DNA of 64,000 bases from Citrobacter sp. FP75 (GCF_018342065.1 NZ_JAFDOE010000001.1:1364001-1428000); one strand, 5' to 3'. Shown: positions 19,207 to 28,964, counted from the first letter of the stretch. A program made the numbers and translations. The notes: generated by a model not told the origin, from the sequence alone.

Positions 19207-20304
19207 TTAGAACTGGTAGTTCAGGCCAACAGCCACGATGTTGTCAGTGCTTACACCAGCAGCGCGTGTGAAGTTGTTGTCGTCCAGCAGGTTGATTTTG
19301 TAATCAACGAAGGTAGACATGTTTTTGTTGAAGTAGTAAGTAGCACCCAGGTCTACGTACTCAACCAGATCCTGGTCGCCGAAGACTGCAATGTCTTTAC
19401 CTTTGGATTTCAGGTAAGCGATGGACGGACGCAGACCGAAGTCGAACTGGTACTGAGCTACAGCTTCAAAGTTCTGCGCTTTGTTTGCGATACCGTTGAT
19501 GTTAACACCGTTAACAGAGCCACCAAAGGTAGTCATGTTACGGGTTTCGGAGTAGGTGGTTGCCAGGTAGATGTTGTTCGCATCATATTTCAGGCCAGCA
19601 GCCCACACTTCAGCGTTTTCACCGTCAGCTTTGAATACGCCATTGTGGTTGTTCTGGGAGTCAGTACGGTCAGATTTCGCATAGGTCGCACCTACGCCGA
19701 AGCCTTCGTACTCATAAGTAGAAGACAGACCGAAACCGTCGCCATTAGCTTCTTTGTCGTTGCTACGGTCGTTTTTACCCTGGTACTGCAGGGCAAAGTT
19801 CAGACCTTCAACCAGACCGAAGAAGTCGGTGTTACGGTAGGTTGCAACGCCGGTAGTACGGCCGGTCATGAATACGTCGGTCTGGGTCCAGGTATCACCA
19901 CCGAACTCAGGCAGAACGTCGGTCCATGCGCCGATGTCATATGCTACGCCGTAGTTACGACCGTAGTCGAAAGAACCGTACTCAGCGAATTTCAGACCCG
20001 CGAATGCCAGACGAGTTTTGTCGCTGTTAGAACCACCGGTGGATTCAGCACGGTTGCCTTTGAATTCATATTCCCACTGACCAAAACCAACCAGCTGGTC
20101 ATTGATCTGAGTTTCGCCTTTGAAGCCCAGACGTGCGTAGGTTTTGTCGCCATCGCTGCCGGTATCGTCAGAGAAGTAATGCTGAGCGTGAACTTTACCG
20201 TACAGATCCAGTTTGTTTGCGTCTTTGTTATATACCTCAGCTGCGTTTACCGCGCCTGCTGCCAACAGGGAAGTCACTGCCACTGCAACTAATTTAAGTT
20301 TCAT
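19207..20304 (-). CDS. ompD: Outer-membrane general porin, OmpD/NmpC type
   Basis: A 365-residue trimeric porin of the OmpC/OmpF family. It has a 21-residue signal peptide (ending AGAVNA), the N-terminal strand [14 protein letters not shown], the constriction-loop segment PEFGGDTW and the C-terminal phenylalanine needed for outer-membrane assembly (VGLNYQF). Its location between smvA and yddG is that of Salmonella ompD, and the sequence matches OmpD over most of its length except the surface loops. NmpC is the E. coli counterpart, so the symbol is by position and similarity. Confidence 0.88.
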   Translation of the reverse strand: MKLKLVAVAVTSLLAAGAVNAAEVYNKDANKLDLYGKVHAQHYFSDDTGSDGDKTYARLGFKGETQINDQLVGFGQWEYEFKGNRAESTGGSNSDKTRLAFAGLKFAEYGSFDYGRNYGVAYDIGAWTDVLPEFGGDTWTQTDVFMTGRTTGVATYRNTDFFGLVEGLNFALQYQGKNDRSNDKEANGDGFGLSSTYEYEGFGVGATYAKSDRTDSQNNHNGVFKADGENAEVWAAGLKYDANNIYLATTYSETRNMTTFGGSVNGVNINGIANKAQNFEAVAQYQFDFGLRPSIAYLKSKGKDIAVFGDQDLVEYVDLGATYYFNKNMSTFVDYKINLLDDNNFTRAAGVSTDNIVAVGLNYQF

Positions 20305-20763
20305 TCTAAATAATCCTTATAATTTTTTCTTGGTGTGATTCCTAAACCATTGCTAAACGAAGGGGTTCGTCAATGGCAAACTATTTTTAAATGACCTTGT
20401 GGTATGAGTTCAATAATAAGTTTCATAATATTGCAGAATATTTGAATTTGTGTGATCCAGATCTACATAATACAACTGATTATATTAATCGTATTAAGTG
20501 ATTTATCGGGGTGGGTATATTTACGCAGGGGACTATTATCGTGGCTATGGTTTAATTAGCGTTAGTTACGTATGTATAATATATACTTGCAAAGTATTAT
20601 AAATAACCACGTAATACTTTCGGGGGTTAATTAATTACCATATATTTAACATTTAATTAAACAAAATAAAACATAGCGCGCAAGAAAAATGAACAATAAT
20701 TATTCATTAATTTGACTACAGTGTAGCCGGGTTTCGATTTTATGCTAATCCCGGCATCTTTTT
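20305..20763. other. AT-rich interval between ompD and yddG
   Basis: About 460 bases without a convincing ORF. It must contain the leftward ompD promoter and untranslated leader. A rightward TATAAT lies at 20575-20580 with only a weak TTAATT -35 at 20552. A rightward terminator-like hairpin sits at the right end. Confidence 0.6.
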
Positions 20764-20765
20764 TT
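20726..20765 (+). terminator. Rightward terminator-like hairpin beside yddG
   Basis: GCCGGG (20726-20731) and CCCGGC (20750-20755) form a stem with an 18-base loop, followed on the plus strand by ATC and seven T (to 20765). Both neighbouring genes run leftward, so no known transcript uses it in this direction. It may end an unannotated small RNA, or the stem alone may act on yddG mRNA. Confidence 0.5.
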
Positions 20766-21645
20766 AGGCATTACGTGTTGCCAGCCAGCATAGCAACGAA
20801 CCTGCGCAGACCATTAGCGCGCCTTGCCAGAATGAAAACGACAGTGGGGCGTTCAGCAACACGGCGGCGAGCGCTGAAGACAGTACTGGGGTGAAATAAG
20901 AGCCGACGGCCATAATCGTGACGTTCCCATGCAGGATGCCGATATTCCACGCTGCATAGGCAAATCCTAAGGTGAATGCTGCTGTAAACAGTTTAATGGT
21001 CACTGGCGTGCTGAACACCATTTCAGGTTGCGGTGTCATGAAATAATAAATCCACAAACTTGTGGCCGTCAGTAACACGAACACGGTGATACCGTTAAAA
21101 CCTTTTGCATATTTGTTGGTCACCGTGCAATAAGTTGCCCAGATAAACGCACCGAGAAAAGCGAGAAAATAGCTGAGTGGGCTGCTGGCAACGTTGCTGA
21201 TAATTTCACCAGGATTGAGTCCATTCTCACCGCCTAATACCCAGCAGACTCCCGTTAACGCGACGATTAATCCAGGGATAACCAACCAGGTTGTTTTTTG
21301 ACCATTAAATAATATCGCAAACAATATTGTCAGGCTGGGCCAGAGATAATTGACCATGCCGACCTCAATCGCCTGATGCCGGGTAGCGGCATAGCCCAGG
21401 GCCAGCGCTAAACATATTTCATAGCTGACGAACAGTACGCTACCGGCGATTAAATACCGAACAGGGAATTTACGGATATTGGGAAAGCCAACGGTGAATA
21501 TCAGCAGCAGGCCGCTTAATGAGAATATCATGGCGGCACCGCCTGCGGGCCCCAAACCTTCGCTGACTCCCCGAATCAGCCCAACCATCGTACTCCAGAG
21601 CACAATGGCAATAAGCCCAATTAGCGTTGCTTTTTGTTTCGTCAT
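20764..21645 (-). CDS. yddG: Aromatic amino acid exporter YddG (DMT/EamA superfamily)
   Basis: Inner-membrane exporter of 293 residues, the same length as E. coli YddG. It has ten hydrophobic helices in two inverted EamA repeats and ends with a basic tail. The E. coli protein exports phenylalanine, tyrosine, tryptophan and also methyl viologen. The N-terminal segment WSTMVGLIRGVSEGLGP is typical. It is divergent from fdnG. Confidence 0.94.
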   Translation of the reverse strand: MTKQKATLIGLIAIVLWSTMVGLIRGVSEGLGPAGGAAMIFSLSGLLLIFTVGFPNIRKFPVRYLIAGSVLFVSYEICLALALGYAATRHQAIEVGMVNYLWPSLTILFAILFNGQKTTWLVIPGLIVALTGVCWVLGGENGLNPGEIISNVASSPLSYFLAFLGAFIWATYCTVTNKYAKGFNGITVFVLLTATSLWIYYFMTPQPEMVFSTPVTIKLFTAAFTLGFAYAAWNIGILHGNVTIMAVGSYFTPVLSSALAAVLLNAPLSFSFWQGALMVCAGSLLCWLATRNA

Positions 21646-21736
21646 TTTGTTTGTCTGTCCACGGCACTGGCAAAAAATGAAGCTGAAAGGTATAGCATTT
21701 TTACGCCATGACGCGCCAGTTTATTCCCTTTTGAGC

Positions 21737-21752
21737 TAACTCCTTATGAGTA
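21737..21752. promoter_or_regulatory. Candidate NarL 7-2-7 site upstream of fdnG
   Basis: TAACTCC-TT-ATGAGTA fits the NarL inverted heptamer arrangement (TACYYMT-N2-AKRRGTA): the right half is perfect and the left is 5 of 7. Its centre is about 104 bases before the start point inferred from the FNR box, which agrees with my memory of the E. coli fdnG NarL site. Confidence 0.65.
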
Positions 21753-21799
21753 CACGGGTTAAGCAATTTGCACTATTTAGTAGCGGAACCGTTTCATTA

Positions 21800-21813
21800 T
21801 TGATTTGACGCAA
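21800..21813. promoter_or_regulatory. Candidate FNR box of fdnG
   Basis: TTGATTTGACGCAA has a perfect left half and a 3-of-5 right half against TTGAT-N4-ATCAA. It lies about 70 bases before the fdnG start codon, suitable for a class II site near -41.5 with transcription starting near 21848. Confidence 0.65.
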
Positions 21814-21877
21814 AATTTTTATGGATATAGCTGTTAGTTTCATCGCGAAGTTATAACTCTGATAAAAGAGGGATGCA

Positions 21878-24800
21878 ATGGACGTCAGCCGCAGACAATT
21901 TTTTAAAATCTGCGCGGGCGGTATGGCGGGAACAACAGTCGCTGCATTGGGTTTTGCACCCAAGATGGCACTGGCTCAAGCGCGAAACTATAAGTTGATA
22001 CGCGCGAAAGAGATCCGAAACACCTGCACATACTGTTCCGTAGGTTGCGGGCTATTAATGTATAGCCTGGGAGATGGAGCAAAAAATGCCAAAGAGTCGA
22101 TTTATCATATTGAAGGGGATCCGGATCATCCGGTAAGCCGTGGGGCGTTATGCCCGAAAGGCGCAGGATTACTGGATTACGTACACAGTGAAAACCGTCT
22201 GCGTTACCCTGAATATCGCGCACCGGGCTCTGATAAGTGGCAGCGCATTAGTTGGGATGAAGCATTCACCCGCATTGCAAAATTAATGAAAGCCGACCGC
22301 GACGCCAACTTCATTGAGAAAAATGAACAGGGTGTAACGGTAAACCGCTGGCTTTCAACCGGGATGCTGTGTGCATCTGCGGCAAGTAATGAAACCGGCA
22401 TGCTGACGCAAAAGTTTGTGCGCTCACTCGGCATGCTGGCGGTAGACAACCAGGCGCGCGTCTGACACGGACCAACGGTAGCAAGTCTTGCTCCAACATT
22501 TGGTCGCGGTGCGATGACCAACCACTGGGTTGATATCAAAAACGCTAACGTCGTGATGGTGATGGGCGGTAACGCCGCTGAAGCACATCCGGTGGGATTC
22601 CGCTGGGCGATGGAAGCCAAGAACAACAATGATGCCACGCTGATTGTTGTCGACCCTCGATTTACACGTACAGCTTCGGTTGCCGATATCTACGCGCCGA
22701 TTCGTTCCGGCACGGACATCACGTTCCTGTCCGGTGTATTGCTGTACCTGATTGAAAACAACAAAATCAACGCTGAATACGTTAAGCACTACACCAACGC
22801 CAGCCTGCTGGTGCGGGATGATTTTGCATTCGAAGATGGCCTGTTCAGCGGCTACGATGCACAAAAACGGCAATACGATAAATCGTCCTGGAACTACCAG
22901 TTCGATGAAAACGGCTATGCCAAACGCGATGAAACGCTGTCCCATCCGCGCTGTGTCTGGAACTTGCTGAAACAGCACGTGTCCCGCTATACGCCGGACG
23001 TGGTGGAAAACATCTGCGGTACGCCAAAAGCCGACTTCCTGAAAGTGTGTGAAGTGCTGGCCTCCACCAGCGCGGCCGATCGTACGACGACCTTCCTGTA
23101 CGCGCTGGGCTGGACGCAGCATACCGTTGGGGCGCAGAACATCCGCACCATGGCGATGATCCAGTTGCTGCTCGGTAACATGGGAATGGCGGGCGGCGGC
23201 ATAAACGCCTTACGCGGTCACTCCAACATTCAGGGATTAACCGACTTAGGCCTGTTGTCGACCAGCCTGCCGGGCTATCTGACGCTGCCGTCTGAGAAAC
23301 AGACGGATCTGCAAACTTACCTGGCTGCTAATACACCAAAAGCAACGTTGGCCTCCCAGGTGAACTACTGGGGTAACTATCCTAAGTTCTTCGTTAGCCT
23401 GATGAAATCTTTCTATGGCGATGCGGCGAGTAAAGAGAACGACTGGGGCTACAACTGGTTGCCGAAGTGGGATCAGTCCTACGACGTCATTAAATACTTC
23501 AACATGATGGATAGCGGAAAAGTCACCGGCTACATCTGTCAGGGCTTTAACCCGGTTGCGTCCTTCCCGGACAAAAACAAAGTGGTGCAGTCTCTGAGCA
23601 AATTGAAGTATCTGGTGGTTATCGATCCACTGGTAACGGAAACCTCAACGTTCTGGCAAAACCACGGCGAATCCAACGATGTCGATCCGGCATCTATTCA
23701 GACTGAAGTTTTCCGTCTGCCATCAACCTGCTTTGCGGAGGAGGACGGCTCAATTGCCAACTCCGGACGCTGGCTGCAGTGGCACTGGAAAGGTCAGGAT
23801 GCACCGGGTGAAGCCCGCAATGACGGCGAAATTCTGGCCGGTATTTACCATCGACTGCGCAATATGTATCGCACAGAAGGCGGTAAAGGCGTAGAGCCGG
23901 TACTGAAAATGAGCTGGAGTTACAAGCAGCCGGACGAACCGCATTCAGAGGAAGTGGCAAAAGAGAACAACGGCTATGCGCTGGAAGATCTCTATGATGC
24001 CAACGGCGTGCTGGTTGCGAAGAAAGGCCAGCTGCTGAACAGCTTTGCGCTGCTGCGTGACGATGGCACCACGGCATCCTCCTGCTGGATTTACACCGGT
24101 AGCTGGACCGAGCAGGGCAACCAGATGGCTAACCGCGATAACTCTGACCCGTCCGGTCTGGGTAATACGCTGGGTTGGGCATGGGCATGGCCACTGAACC
24201 GTCGCGTGCTGTATAACCGCGCATCAGTAGATCCACAGGGTAAACCGTGGGATCCGAAACGCATGCTGATCAAATGGAACGGGACGAAGTGGACGGGTAA
24301 CGATATCCCTGACTTCAACAACGCGCCGCCAGGCAGCGCGACCAATCCGTTTATTATGCAGCCGGAAGGACTGGGTCGTCTGTTTGCCATTGATAAGATG
24401 GCGGAAGGGCCGTTCCCGGAACACTACGAGCCGATGGAAACGCCGCTGGGGACGAACCCGCTGCACCCGAACGTCATCTCCAACCCGGCAGCGCGTCTGT
24501 ACGAAGCGGATGCGTTACGTATGGGGAATAAGACAGACTTCCCATATGTTGGGACGACCTATCGTCTGACCGAGCATTTCCACACCTGGACCAAGCACGC
24601 ATTGTTGAATGCGATTGCCCAGCCAGAGCAGTTTGTGGAGATCAGCGAAACGCTGGCGGCGGCGAAAGGGATTGCCAACGGCGACCACGTGAAGGTCAGC
24701 AGCAAGCGCGGATTTATTCGTGCAGTTGCGGTGGTTACTCGTCGTCTGCGCTCGCTGAACGTGAACGGTCAGCAGGTTGAAACGGTGGGGATCCCGATTC

Positions 24801-24925
24801 ACTGGGGCTTTGAAGGAGTCGCGCGTAAAGGCTTTATCGCCAACACCCTGACGCCAAATGTCGGTGATGCCAACTCGCAAACGCCGGAATACAAAGCGTT
24901 TTTAGTTAACATCGAGAAGGCGTAA
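21878..24925 (+). CDS. fdnG: Formate dehydrogenase-N alpha subunit, selenocysteine-containing
   Basis: Periplasmic molybdenum catalytic subunit, 1015 residues with the in-frame TGA at 22463-22465 read as selenocysteine 196 (ARV-U-HGP). It begins with a Tat signal (SRRQFFK) and the [4Fe-4S] motif CTYCSVGC near residue 50. The sequence on both sides of the TGA aligns with E. coli FdnG without a gap, so this is not a nonsense mutation or frameshift. It oxidises formate; electrons go through FdnH and FdnI to menaquinone and on to nitrate reductase. fdnH follows after 13 bases. Confidence 0.97.
22463..22505 (+). promoter_or_regulatory. Selenocysteine UGA and bacterial SECIS element
   Basis: Directly after the TGA the mRNA can fold with AGCAA paired to UUGCU around a tiny GUC-type loop, at the distance where SelB binds in fdhF and fdnG. 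The local bases match the E. coli arrangement. Decoding needs selA, selB and selC elsewhere in the genome. Confidence 0.85.
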
Positions 24926-24938
24926 GGGAGGCTGCCAT

Positions 24939-25823
24939 ATGTCTATGGAAACGCAGGACATCATCAAAAGGTCCGCTACCAACTCCATCACGCCGCCACC
25001 TCAGGCACGTGATTACAAAGCAGAAGTCGCGAAACTGATCGACGTTTCCACCTGTATAGGCTGTAAAGCGTGTCAGGTGGCGTGTTCAGAATGGAACGAT
25101 ATCCGCGATGAAGTCGGCCATTGCGTCGGGGTGTACGATAACCCTGCCGATCTCAGCGCCAAATCCTGGACGGTGATGCGTTTTACCGAAACCGAACAGA
25201 ACGGCAAGCTGGAATGGCTGATTCGTAAAGACGGCTGTATGCACTGTGAAGATCCGGGCTGCCTGAAGGCATGCCCGTCTGCCGGGGCAATCATTCAGTA
25301 CGCCAACGGGATTGTCGATTTCCAGTCAGAGCATTGCATTGGCTGTGGTTACTGTATTGCCGGATGTCCATTTAATATTCCGCGCCTCAATAAAGAGGAT
25401 AACCGCGTGTATAAATGTACGCTGTGTGTGGATCGCGTCAGCGTCGGGCAGGAGCCTGCCTGCGTGAAAACCTGTCCAACCGGGGCGATACACTTCGGCA
25501 CCAAGCAAGAGATGCTGGAAATGGCCGAGCAGCGCGTGGAAAAGCTGAAATCGCGCGGCTACGAACATGCCGGTGTCTACAACCCGCAGGGTGTGGGCGG
25601 GACGCACGTTATGTACGTCCTGCATCACGCCAACCAGCCGGAGTTGTACCACGGTTTGCCAAAAGATCCGCAGATAGATACCTCTATCAATCTGTGGAAA
25701 GGGGCGCTGAAACCGCTGGCCGCCGCCGGATTTATCGCCACCTTCGCCGGGCTGATTTACCACTACATCGGTATTGGCCCGAACAAGGAAGTGGACGACG
25801 ACGAGGAGGATCATCATGAGTAA
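24939..25823 (+). CDS. fdnH: Formate dehydrogenase-N beta subunit (Fe-S)
   Basis: A 294-residue subunit with four ferredoxin-type cysteine groups ([43 protein letters not shown] with CVKTC) for four [4Fe-4S] clusters. A single C-terminal membrane helix ([20 protein letters not shown]) anchors it on the periplasmic side. The tail is acidic (DDDEEDHHE). It is preceded by GGGAGG and overlaps the fdnI start by 8 bases. Confidence 0.96.
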   Translation: MSMETQDIIKRSATNSITPPPQARDYKAEVAKLIDVSTCIGCKACQVACSEWNDIRDEVGHCVGVYDNPADLSAKSWTVMRFTETEQNGKLEWLIRKDGCMHCEDPGCLKACPSAGAIIQYANGIVDFQSEHCIGCGYCIAGCPFNIPRLNKEDNRVYKCTLCVDRVSVGQEPACVKTCPTGAIHFGTKQEMLEMAEQRVEKLKSRGYEHAGVYNPQGVGGTHVMYVLHHANQPELYHGLPKDPQIDTSINLWKGALKPLAAAGFIATFAGLIYHYIGIGPNKEVDDDEEDHHE

Positions 25824-26472
25824 GTCGAAAATGATTGTGCGCACGAAGTTTATTGACCGCGCCTGTCACTGGACGGTGGTGATCTGCTTCTTTCTGGTGG
25901 CGCTGTCGGGGATTTCGTTTTTCTTCCCGACGCTGCAATGGCTGACGCAGACCTTCGGCACGCCGCAGATGGGGCGCATTTTGCATCCGTTCTTCGGCCT
26001 GCTGATTTTCGTCGCGCTAATGTTCATGTTTGTACGCTTTGTGCACCACAACATCCCGGATAAGAAAGATATTCCGTGGCTGAAAAACATTGTGGAAGTG
26101 CTGAAGGGCAATGAACATAAGGTGGCGGATGTCGGTAAGTACAACGCCGGTCAGAAAATGATGTTCTGGTCGATCATGAGCATGATTTTTGTGCTGCTGA
26201 TTACCGGGGTAATTATCTGGCGTCCGTACTTTGCGCAGTTCTTCCCGATGCAGGTTGTGCGCTACAGCCTGTTAATCCATGCTGCTGCGGGCATTATTCT
26301 GATGCACGCCATCCTCATCCATATGTATATGGCATTTTGGGTGAAAGGATCGATTAAAGGCATGGTAGAAGGGAAGGTGAGCCGTCGCTGGGCGAAGAAA
26401 CACCACCCGCGCTGGTATCGCGAAGTCGAAAAGGCCGAAGCCAAAAAAGAGAACGAGGAAGGGTTGCAATAA
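25816..26472 (+). CDS. fdnI: Formate dehydrogenase-N gamma subunit, cytochrome b556
   Basis: Inner-membrane di-heme cytochrome b of 218 residues with four transmembrane helices. Heme-ligand histidines are expected in [24 protein letters not shown] and LIHMYMAFW. It passes electrons to menaquinone at the cytoplasmic side. The start at 25816 gives the standard N-terminus MSKSKMIV; a longer ORF from 25774 lies within fdnH. It ends the operon just before a strong terminator. Confidence 0.96.
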   Translation: MSKSKMIVRTKFIDRACHWTVVICFFLVALSGISFFFPTLQWLTQTFGTPQMGRILHPFFGLLIFVALMFMFVRFVHHNIPDKKDIPWLKNIVEVLKGNEHKVADVGKYNAGQKMMFWSIMSMIFVLLITGVIIWRPYFAQFFPMQVVRYSLLIHAAAGIILMHAILIHMYMAFWVKGSIKGMVEGKVSRRWAKKHHPRWYREVEKAEAKKENEEGLQ

Positions 26473-26492
26473 TCCATTGACGTTCTTCTAAT

Positions 26493-26527
26493 AAAAATGG
26501 CGCTACCGATGTAGCGCCATTTTTTTA
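26493..26527. terminator. Bidirectional terminator between fdnI and yddM
   Basis: AAAATGGCGCTAC and GTAGCGCCATTTT form a long perfect stem around CGAT, with A and T tails on both sides. It serves both converging operons. Confidence 0.92.
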
Positions 26528-26812
26528 TCACTGCATCACCAGACGGCGAAGCCGGGAAATATCAACGCTTTTTTCAGCTTCCGCCAGACTCCAGGCATTT
26601 TGCAGGTTTAACCACATTTCAGGCGAACTGCCGATCACCACAGAAAGTTTGATCGCCATTTCAGGCGTCAACGCCGCTTTACCGGTTAACAAGCGGCTTG
26701 CCGTTGAAGGTGCAATCTCCATTGCTCTGGCAAACTCACGCAGACTGACATTTAGTTCGTCCAGCGCTTCCTGAATAATATCCCCCGGACGGGGATGATT
26801 TGCCATTTTCAT
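26528..26812 (-). CDS. yddM: HigA-family DNA-binding protein YddM
   Basis: A 94-residue XRE helix-turn-helix protein nearly identical to E. coli YddM. The HigA-type pattern is clear ([15 protein letters not shown], then [20 protein letters not shown]). HigA proteins neutralise a HigB RNase toxin encoded just upstream and repress their own operon. Here the upstream toxin is a remnant, so YddM is probably a stand-alone regulator. The start at 26812 overlaps the remnant's stop as TGATG, and a longer ORF would run through that remnant. Confidence 0.92.
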   Translation of the reverse strand: MKMANHPRPGDIIQEALDELNVSLREFARAMEIAPSTASRLLTGKAALTPEMAIKLSVVIGSSPEMWLNLQNAWSLAEAEKSVDISRLRRLVMQ

Positions 26813-26918
26813 CAATGATAATCCTCGTAATCTAATATGTACGCGTCGCCATAACGCCAGATGTTCGTCCATGAAGAAACAAGTCGCGCAATCCTTTGTG
26901 CCTGAAGTTCATGATCAT
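26812..26918 (-). pseudogene. Remnant of a higB toxin gene
   Basis: From the ATG at 26918 (AAGGAG 7 bases upstream) one frame reads [20 protein letters not shown] and soon stops at 26832-26834; this is a typical HigB N-terminus. Another frame over the same DNA ends with ILDYEDYH and stops at the TGATG overlap with yddM, which is a typical HigB C-terminus. Intact HigB is about 92 residues, so roughly the middle 55-60 codons are gone and the two ends are out of frame. The operon layout (toxin first, antitoxin overlapping) is preserved. Confidence 0.75.
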
Positions 26919-26954
26919 CCATTCTCTCCTTGTTCCCTCAAAAGGAACACCATC

Positions 26955-26983
26955 ATTAATGTTCCGCTTCGCGCAACATTAAT
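26955..26983. promoter_or_regulatory. Inverted repeat upstream of the higB remnant / yddM
   Basis: ATTAATGTT (26955-26963) and AACATTAAT (26975-26983) are a perfect 9-base inverted repeat with an 11-base spacer, about 40 bases before the remnant's start. It is a good candidate for the YddM (HigA-type) operator. Confidence 0.5.
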
Positions 26984-27065
26984 CGCTATGTTTTACAAAA
27001 TTGTGCGGCGAATAGGCTAAAAGAAAAAGCGGGAAGGGGAATATCTGGAAAGCGTCACGCAAGAT

Positions 27066-27099
27066 TTGCCGGACAGGGCATAACACCGTCGTCCGGCAA
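27066..27099 (-). terminator. Hairpin downstream of the ABC-F gene
   Basis: TTGCCGGAC and GTCCGGCAA form a 9-base perfect stem with a 16-base loop, just past the ABC-F stop codon. There is little T after it. It may also be a degenerate REP-type element. Confidence 0.5.
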
Positions 27100-27105
27100 T
27101 GGGGT

Positions 27106-28821
27106 TTACTCCAGTTGTGAATTCAGACGCTCAATCTCTTCACGCCATTGCGCCTGTAGCTGCGGTTTCTGATGTTTCGGTTTGCGGGCAAGGTCGTCGG
27201 CCAGCCGCTGCTCCAGTTCAAGAAGTTTCTCCAGAATTTCGTCTCCATTATGATGGGAATCAGGAACAACCTCTGCCACGGTTTTGCTCACCGTTAACTC
27301 ACTGGCGGTTTCCTGAATGCGGGCGTTGATCGCCTCCAGATCGTGCCATTCGCTAAGCTCACCCTCATCGATAAACCAGAAGCGGTTACAGCTTTGGCTG
27401 ATAAGTTGACGATCGTGGCTGACCAGCAGTACGCCGCCGCTAAAGGTGCGCAGTGTGCGCGCCAGCGCTTCTTTGCCCTCCATATCCAGATGGTTGGTCG
27501 GTTCGTCGAGCATCAGCAAGCTATAGCGCGCAAGCGTCAGCCCGATAAACAGCAGCCGTGATCGTTCACCGCCACTTAAGGTTCTGACCCGCTGCGGGTG
27601 ACGAACCCACGGGAACCCCGCGCTGATCAGCGCCATCTTGCGAACATCCGGCTGCGGGGCAAACGGCTCCAGGGCGTCGAACAACGAGTCGTCATCCGCA
27701 AGCTGGTGCAGCGACTGATCGTAATACCCCAGCGTGACGCGCGGGTGCAACACCAGCGATGTCGAGGTCATCTGCGTCTGGTATTGCTGCCAGATAAGCT
27801 TTAACAGCGATGATTTCCCGCAGCCGTTGCGCCCGACAATCGCCACGCGATCGCCGCTTTTGATGCGAATGCCCGCAATGGAAAACAGCGTTGCTGCGTC
27901 AGGCGCCGGAGAGACCGGCAGGTCTGTCATTTCCAGCAAGCGGTCGGCACGCAGGGCATCACCCTGTAATGTTAGTAACCACTGACTTCCGGCAGTGACT
28001 TCCGTCTGGTCATCCTTCAGGCGTAGCACCTGTTTTTCCATCTGCTTGGCCTTACGGGACAAATCTTCGTTGTCGTAGACCCGTCCCCAGGTGGCCAGAC
28101 GTTTGGCGCTGGCGGTGATGCGATCGATTTCCTTTTGCTCTGCTTTATGGCGCAGTGCGTCGCTGGCATCTCTGTCCACTAGCGCCCGGCGCGCCGCGCT
28201 ACAAGGGAGATCGAAAGCGTGCAGCGTGCGATCGCGCAGGATCCACGTTCCGTGCGTCACCGCATCCAGCAGTTGCGGGTCGTGAGAAACCACCACAAAA
28301 CTGCCAGTCCAGCGCTGTAAAAATTGCTCCAGCCACAGCAATGTGGGCAAATCCAGATGGTTACCCGGCTCATCCAGCAGCAGCAGATCCGGATTGCGCA
28401 TCAGCGCACGGGCTAACAGCAGGCGCGTGTGCTGCCCGCCGCTCAGCGTTTGTGCGGTGAGGTGCAAATTCTCCGACGTAAAGCCCATTTCTGCGAGCAG
28501 CGACTCAACCCGCCACTGCTGACCCGCGCGTTCATGCTCGGGAAGCTGGGCCAGTACTGCCTCCTGCAACGATAGCGGCAGGATTGCGTCCGGTAAATGT
28601 TGTTCTACGCGGGCCAGGTGGCAGTGGTGCGCCTGGGCAATGGATCCGCTGGTGGGTGAAATTGTGCCATCGAGCAGCTTTAACAGCGTGCTTTTGCCGC
28701 AGCCGTTGTAGCCGATAAGCCCGATGCGGTCGCCTTTTTTCAGCGTAAAGGTGAGTTCGTCAAACAGCGTGCCGAATGCTGTATCAACGTGTAAGGATTG
28801 TGCGGTTAGTAATGTGCTCAT
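27106..28821 (-). CDS. ABC-F family ATPase
   Basis: Soluble protein of 571 residues with two ABC ATPase domains and no membrane segment. Walker A: GYNGCGKST and GRNGCGKSS. Signatures: LSGGQHTR and LSGGERSR. Walker B: LLLLDEPGNHLD and LLMLDEPTNHLD. An arginine- and lysine-rich interdomain linker (about residues 235-275) is the segment that reaches into the ribosome in this class. ABC-F proteins act on ribosomes; some protect against antibiotics and others are translation factors. It follows a small ORF with an attenuator-like leader, and lies where E. coli has adhP. Its own ribosome site is weak. Confidence 0.88.
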   Translation of the reverse strand: MSTLLTAQSLHVDTAFGTLFDELTFTLKKGDRIGLIGYNGCGKSTLLKLLDGTISPTSGSIAQAHHCHLARVEQHLPDAILPLSLQEAVLAQLPEHERAGQQWRVESLLAEMGFTSENLHLTAQTLSGGQHTRLLLARALMRNPDLLLLDEPGNHLDLPTLLWLEQFLQRWTGSFVVVSHDPQLLDAVTHGTWILRDRTLHAFDLPCSAARRALVDRDASDALRHKAEQKEIDRITASAKRLATWGRVYDNEDLSRKAKQMEKQVLRLKDDQTEVTAGSQWLLTLQGDALRADRLLEMTDLPVSPAPDAATLFSIAGIRIKSGDRVAIVGRNGCGKSSLLKLIWQQYQTQMTSTSLVLHPRVTLGYYDQSLHQLADDDSLFDALEPFAPQPDVRKMALISAGFPWVRHPQRVRTLSGGERSRLLFIGLTLARYSLLMLDEPTNHLDMEGKEALARTLRTFSGGVLLVSHDRQLISQSCNRFWFIDEGELSEWHDLEAINARIQETASELTVSKTVAEVVPDSHHNGDEILEKLLELEQRLADDLARKPKHQKPQLQAQWREEIERLNSQLE

Positions 28822-28830
28822 TGTTGCTTA

Positions 28831-28964
28831 CTCAAGAGTTACAGGCGCAAAAACGCCTCGTCAAACATCGCTGACGATAACCCGGTAAGCCCGAGAGAAG
28901 GGGATTTAGAAGTTAGCTTCGCTCAAGCAGAAGTTATCGCAGCACGATACCGATAACGCTTGAG
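28831..28964 (-). promoter_or_regulatory. Leader RNA with alternative pairings before the ABC-F gene
   Basis: In leftward mRNA sense, CTCAAGC-GTTATCG (28964-28951) pairs with CGATAAC (28939-28933) and GCTTGAG (28928-28922), a two-part stem whose 3' side holds the stop codon of the small ORF. The same CGATAAC can instead pair with a second GTTATCG downstream (28881-28875). A further CTTGAG (28836-28831) lies 10-15 bases before the ABC-F start and could pair with the released CTCAAG. A short GC stem (AGGCG/CGCCT, 28843-28858) lies between. These are mutually exclusive foldings, as in translational or transcriptional attenuators. Confidence 0.55.

Noticed and set aside
22463-22465. TGA in fdnG as a nonsense mutation or pseudogene
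   Set aside because: It falls exactly at the selenocysteine position 196 of FdnG, followed by a SECIS-like stem and an uninterrupted conserved frame.
26812-26922. 36-codon ORF starting at 26922 as an independent small protein gene
   Set aside because: Its end matches the HigB C-terminus and its beginning overlaps a HigB-like N-terminus in another frame; decay of a toxin gene explains it better, although translation cannot be excluded.
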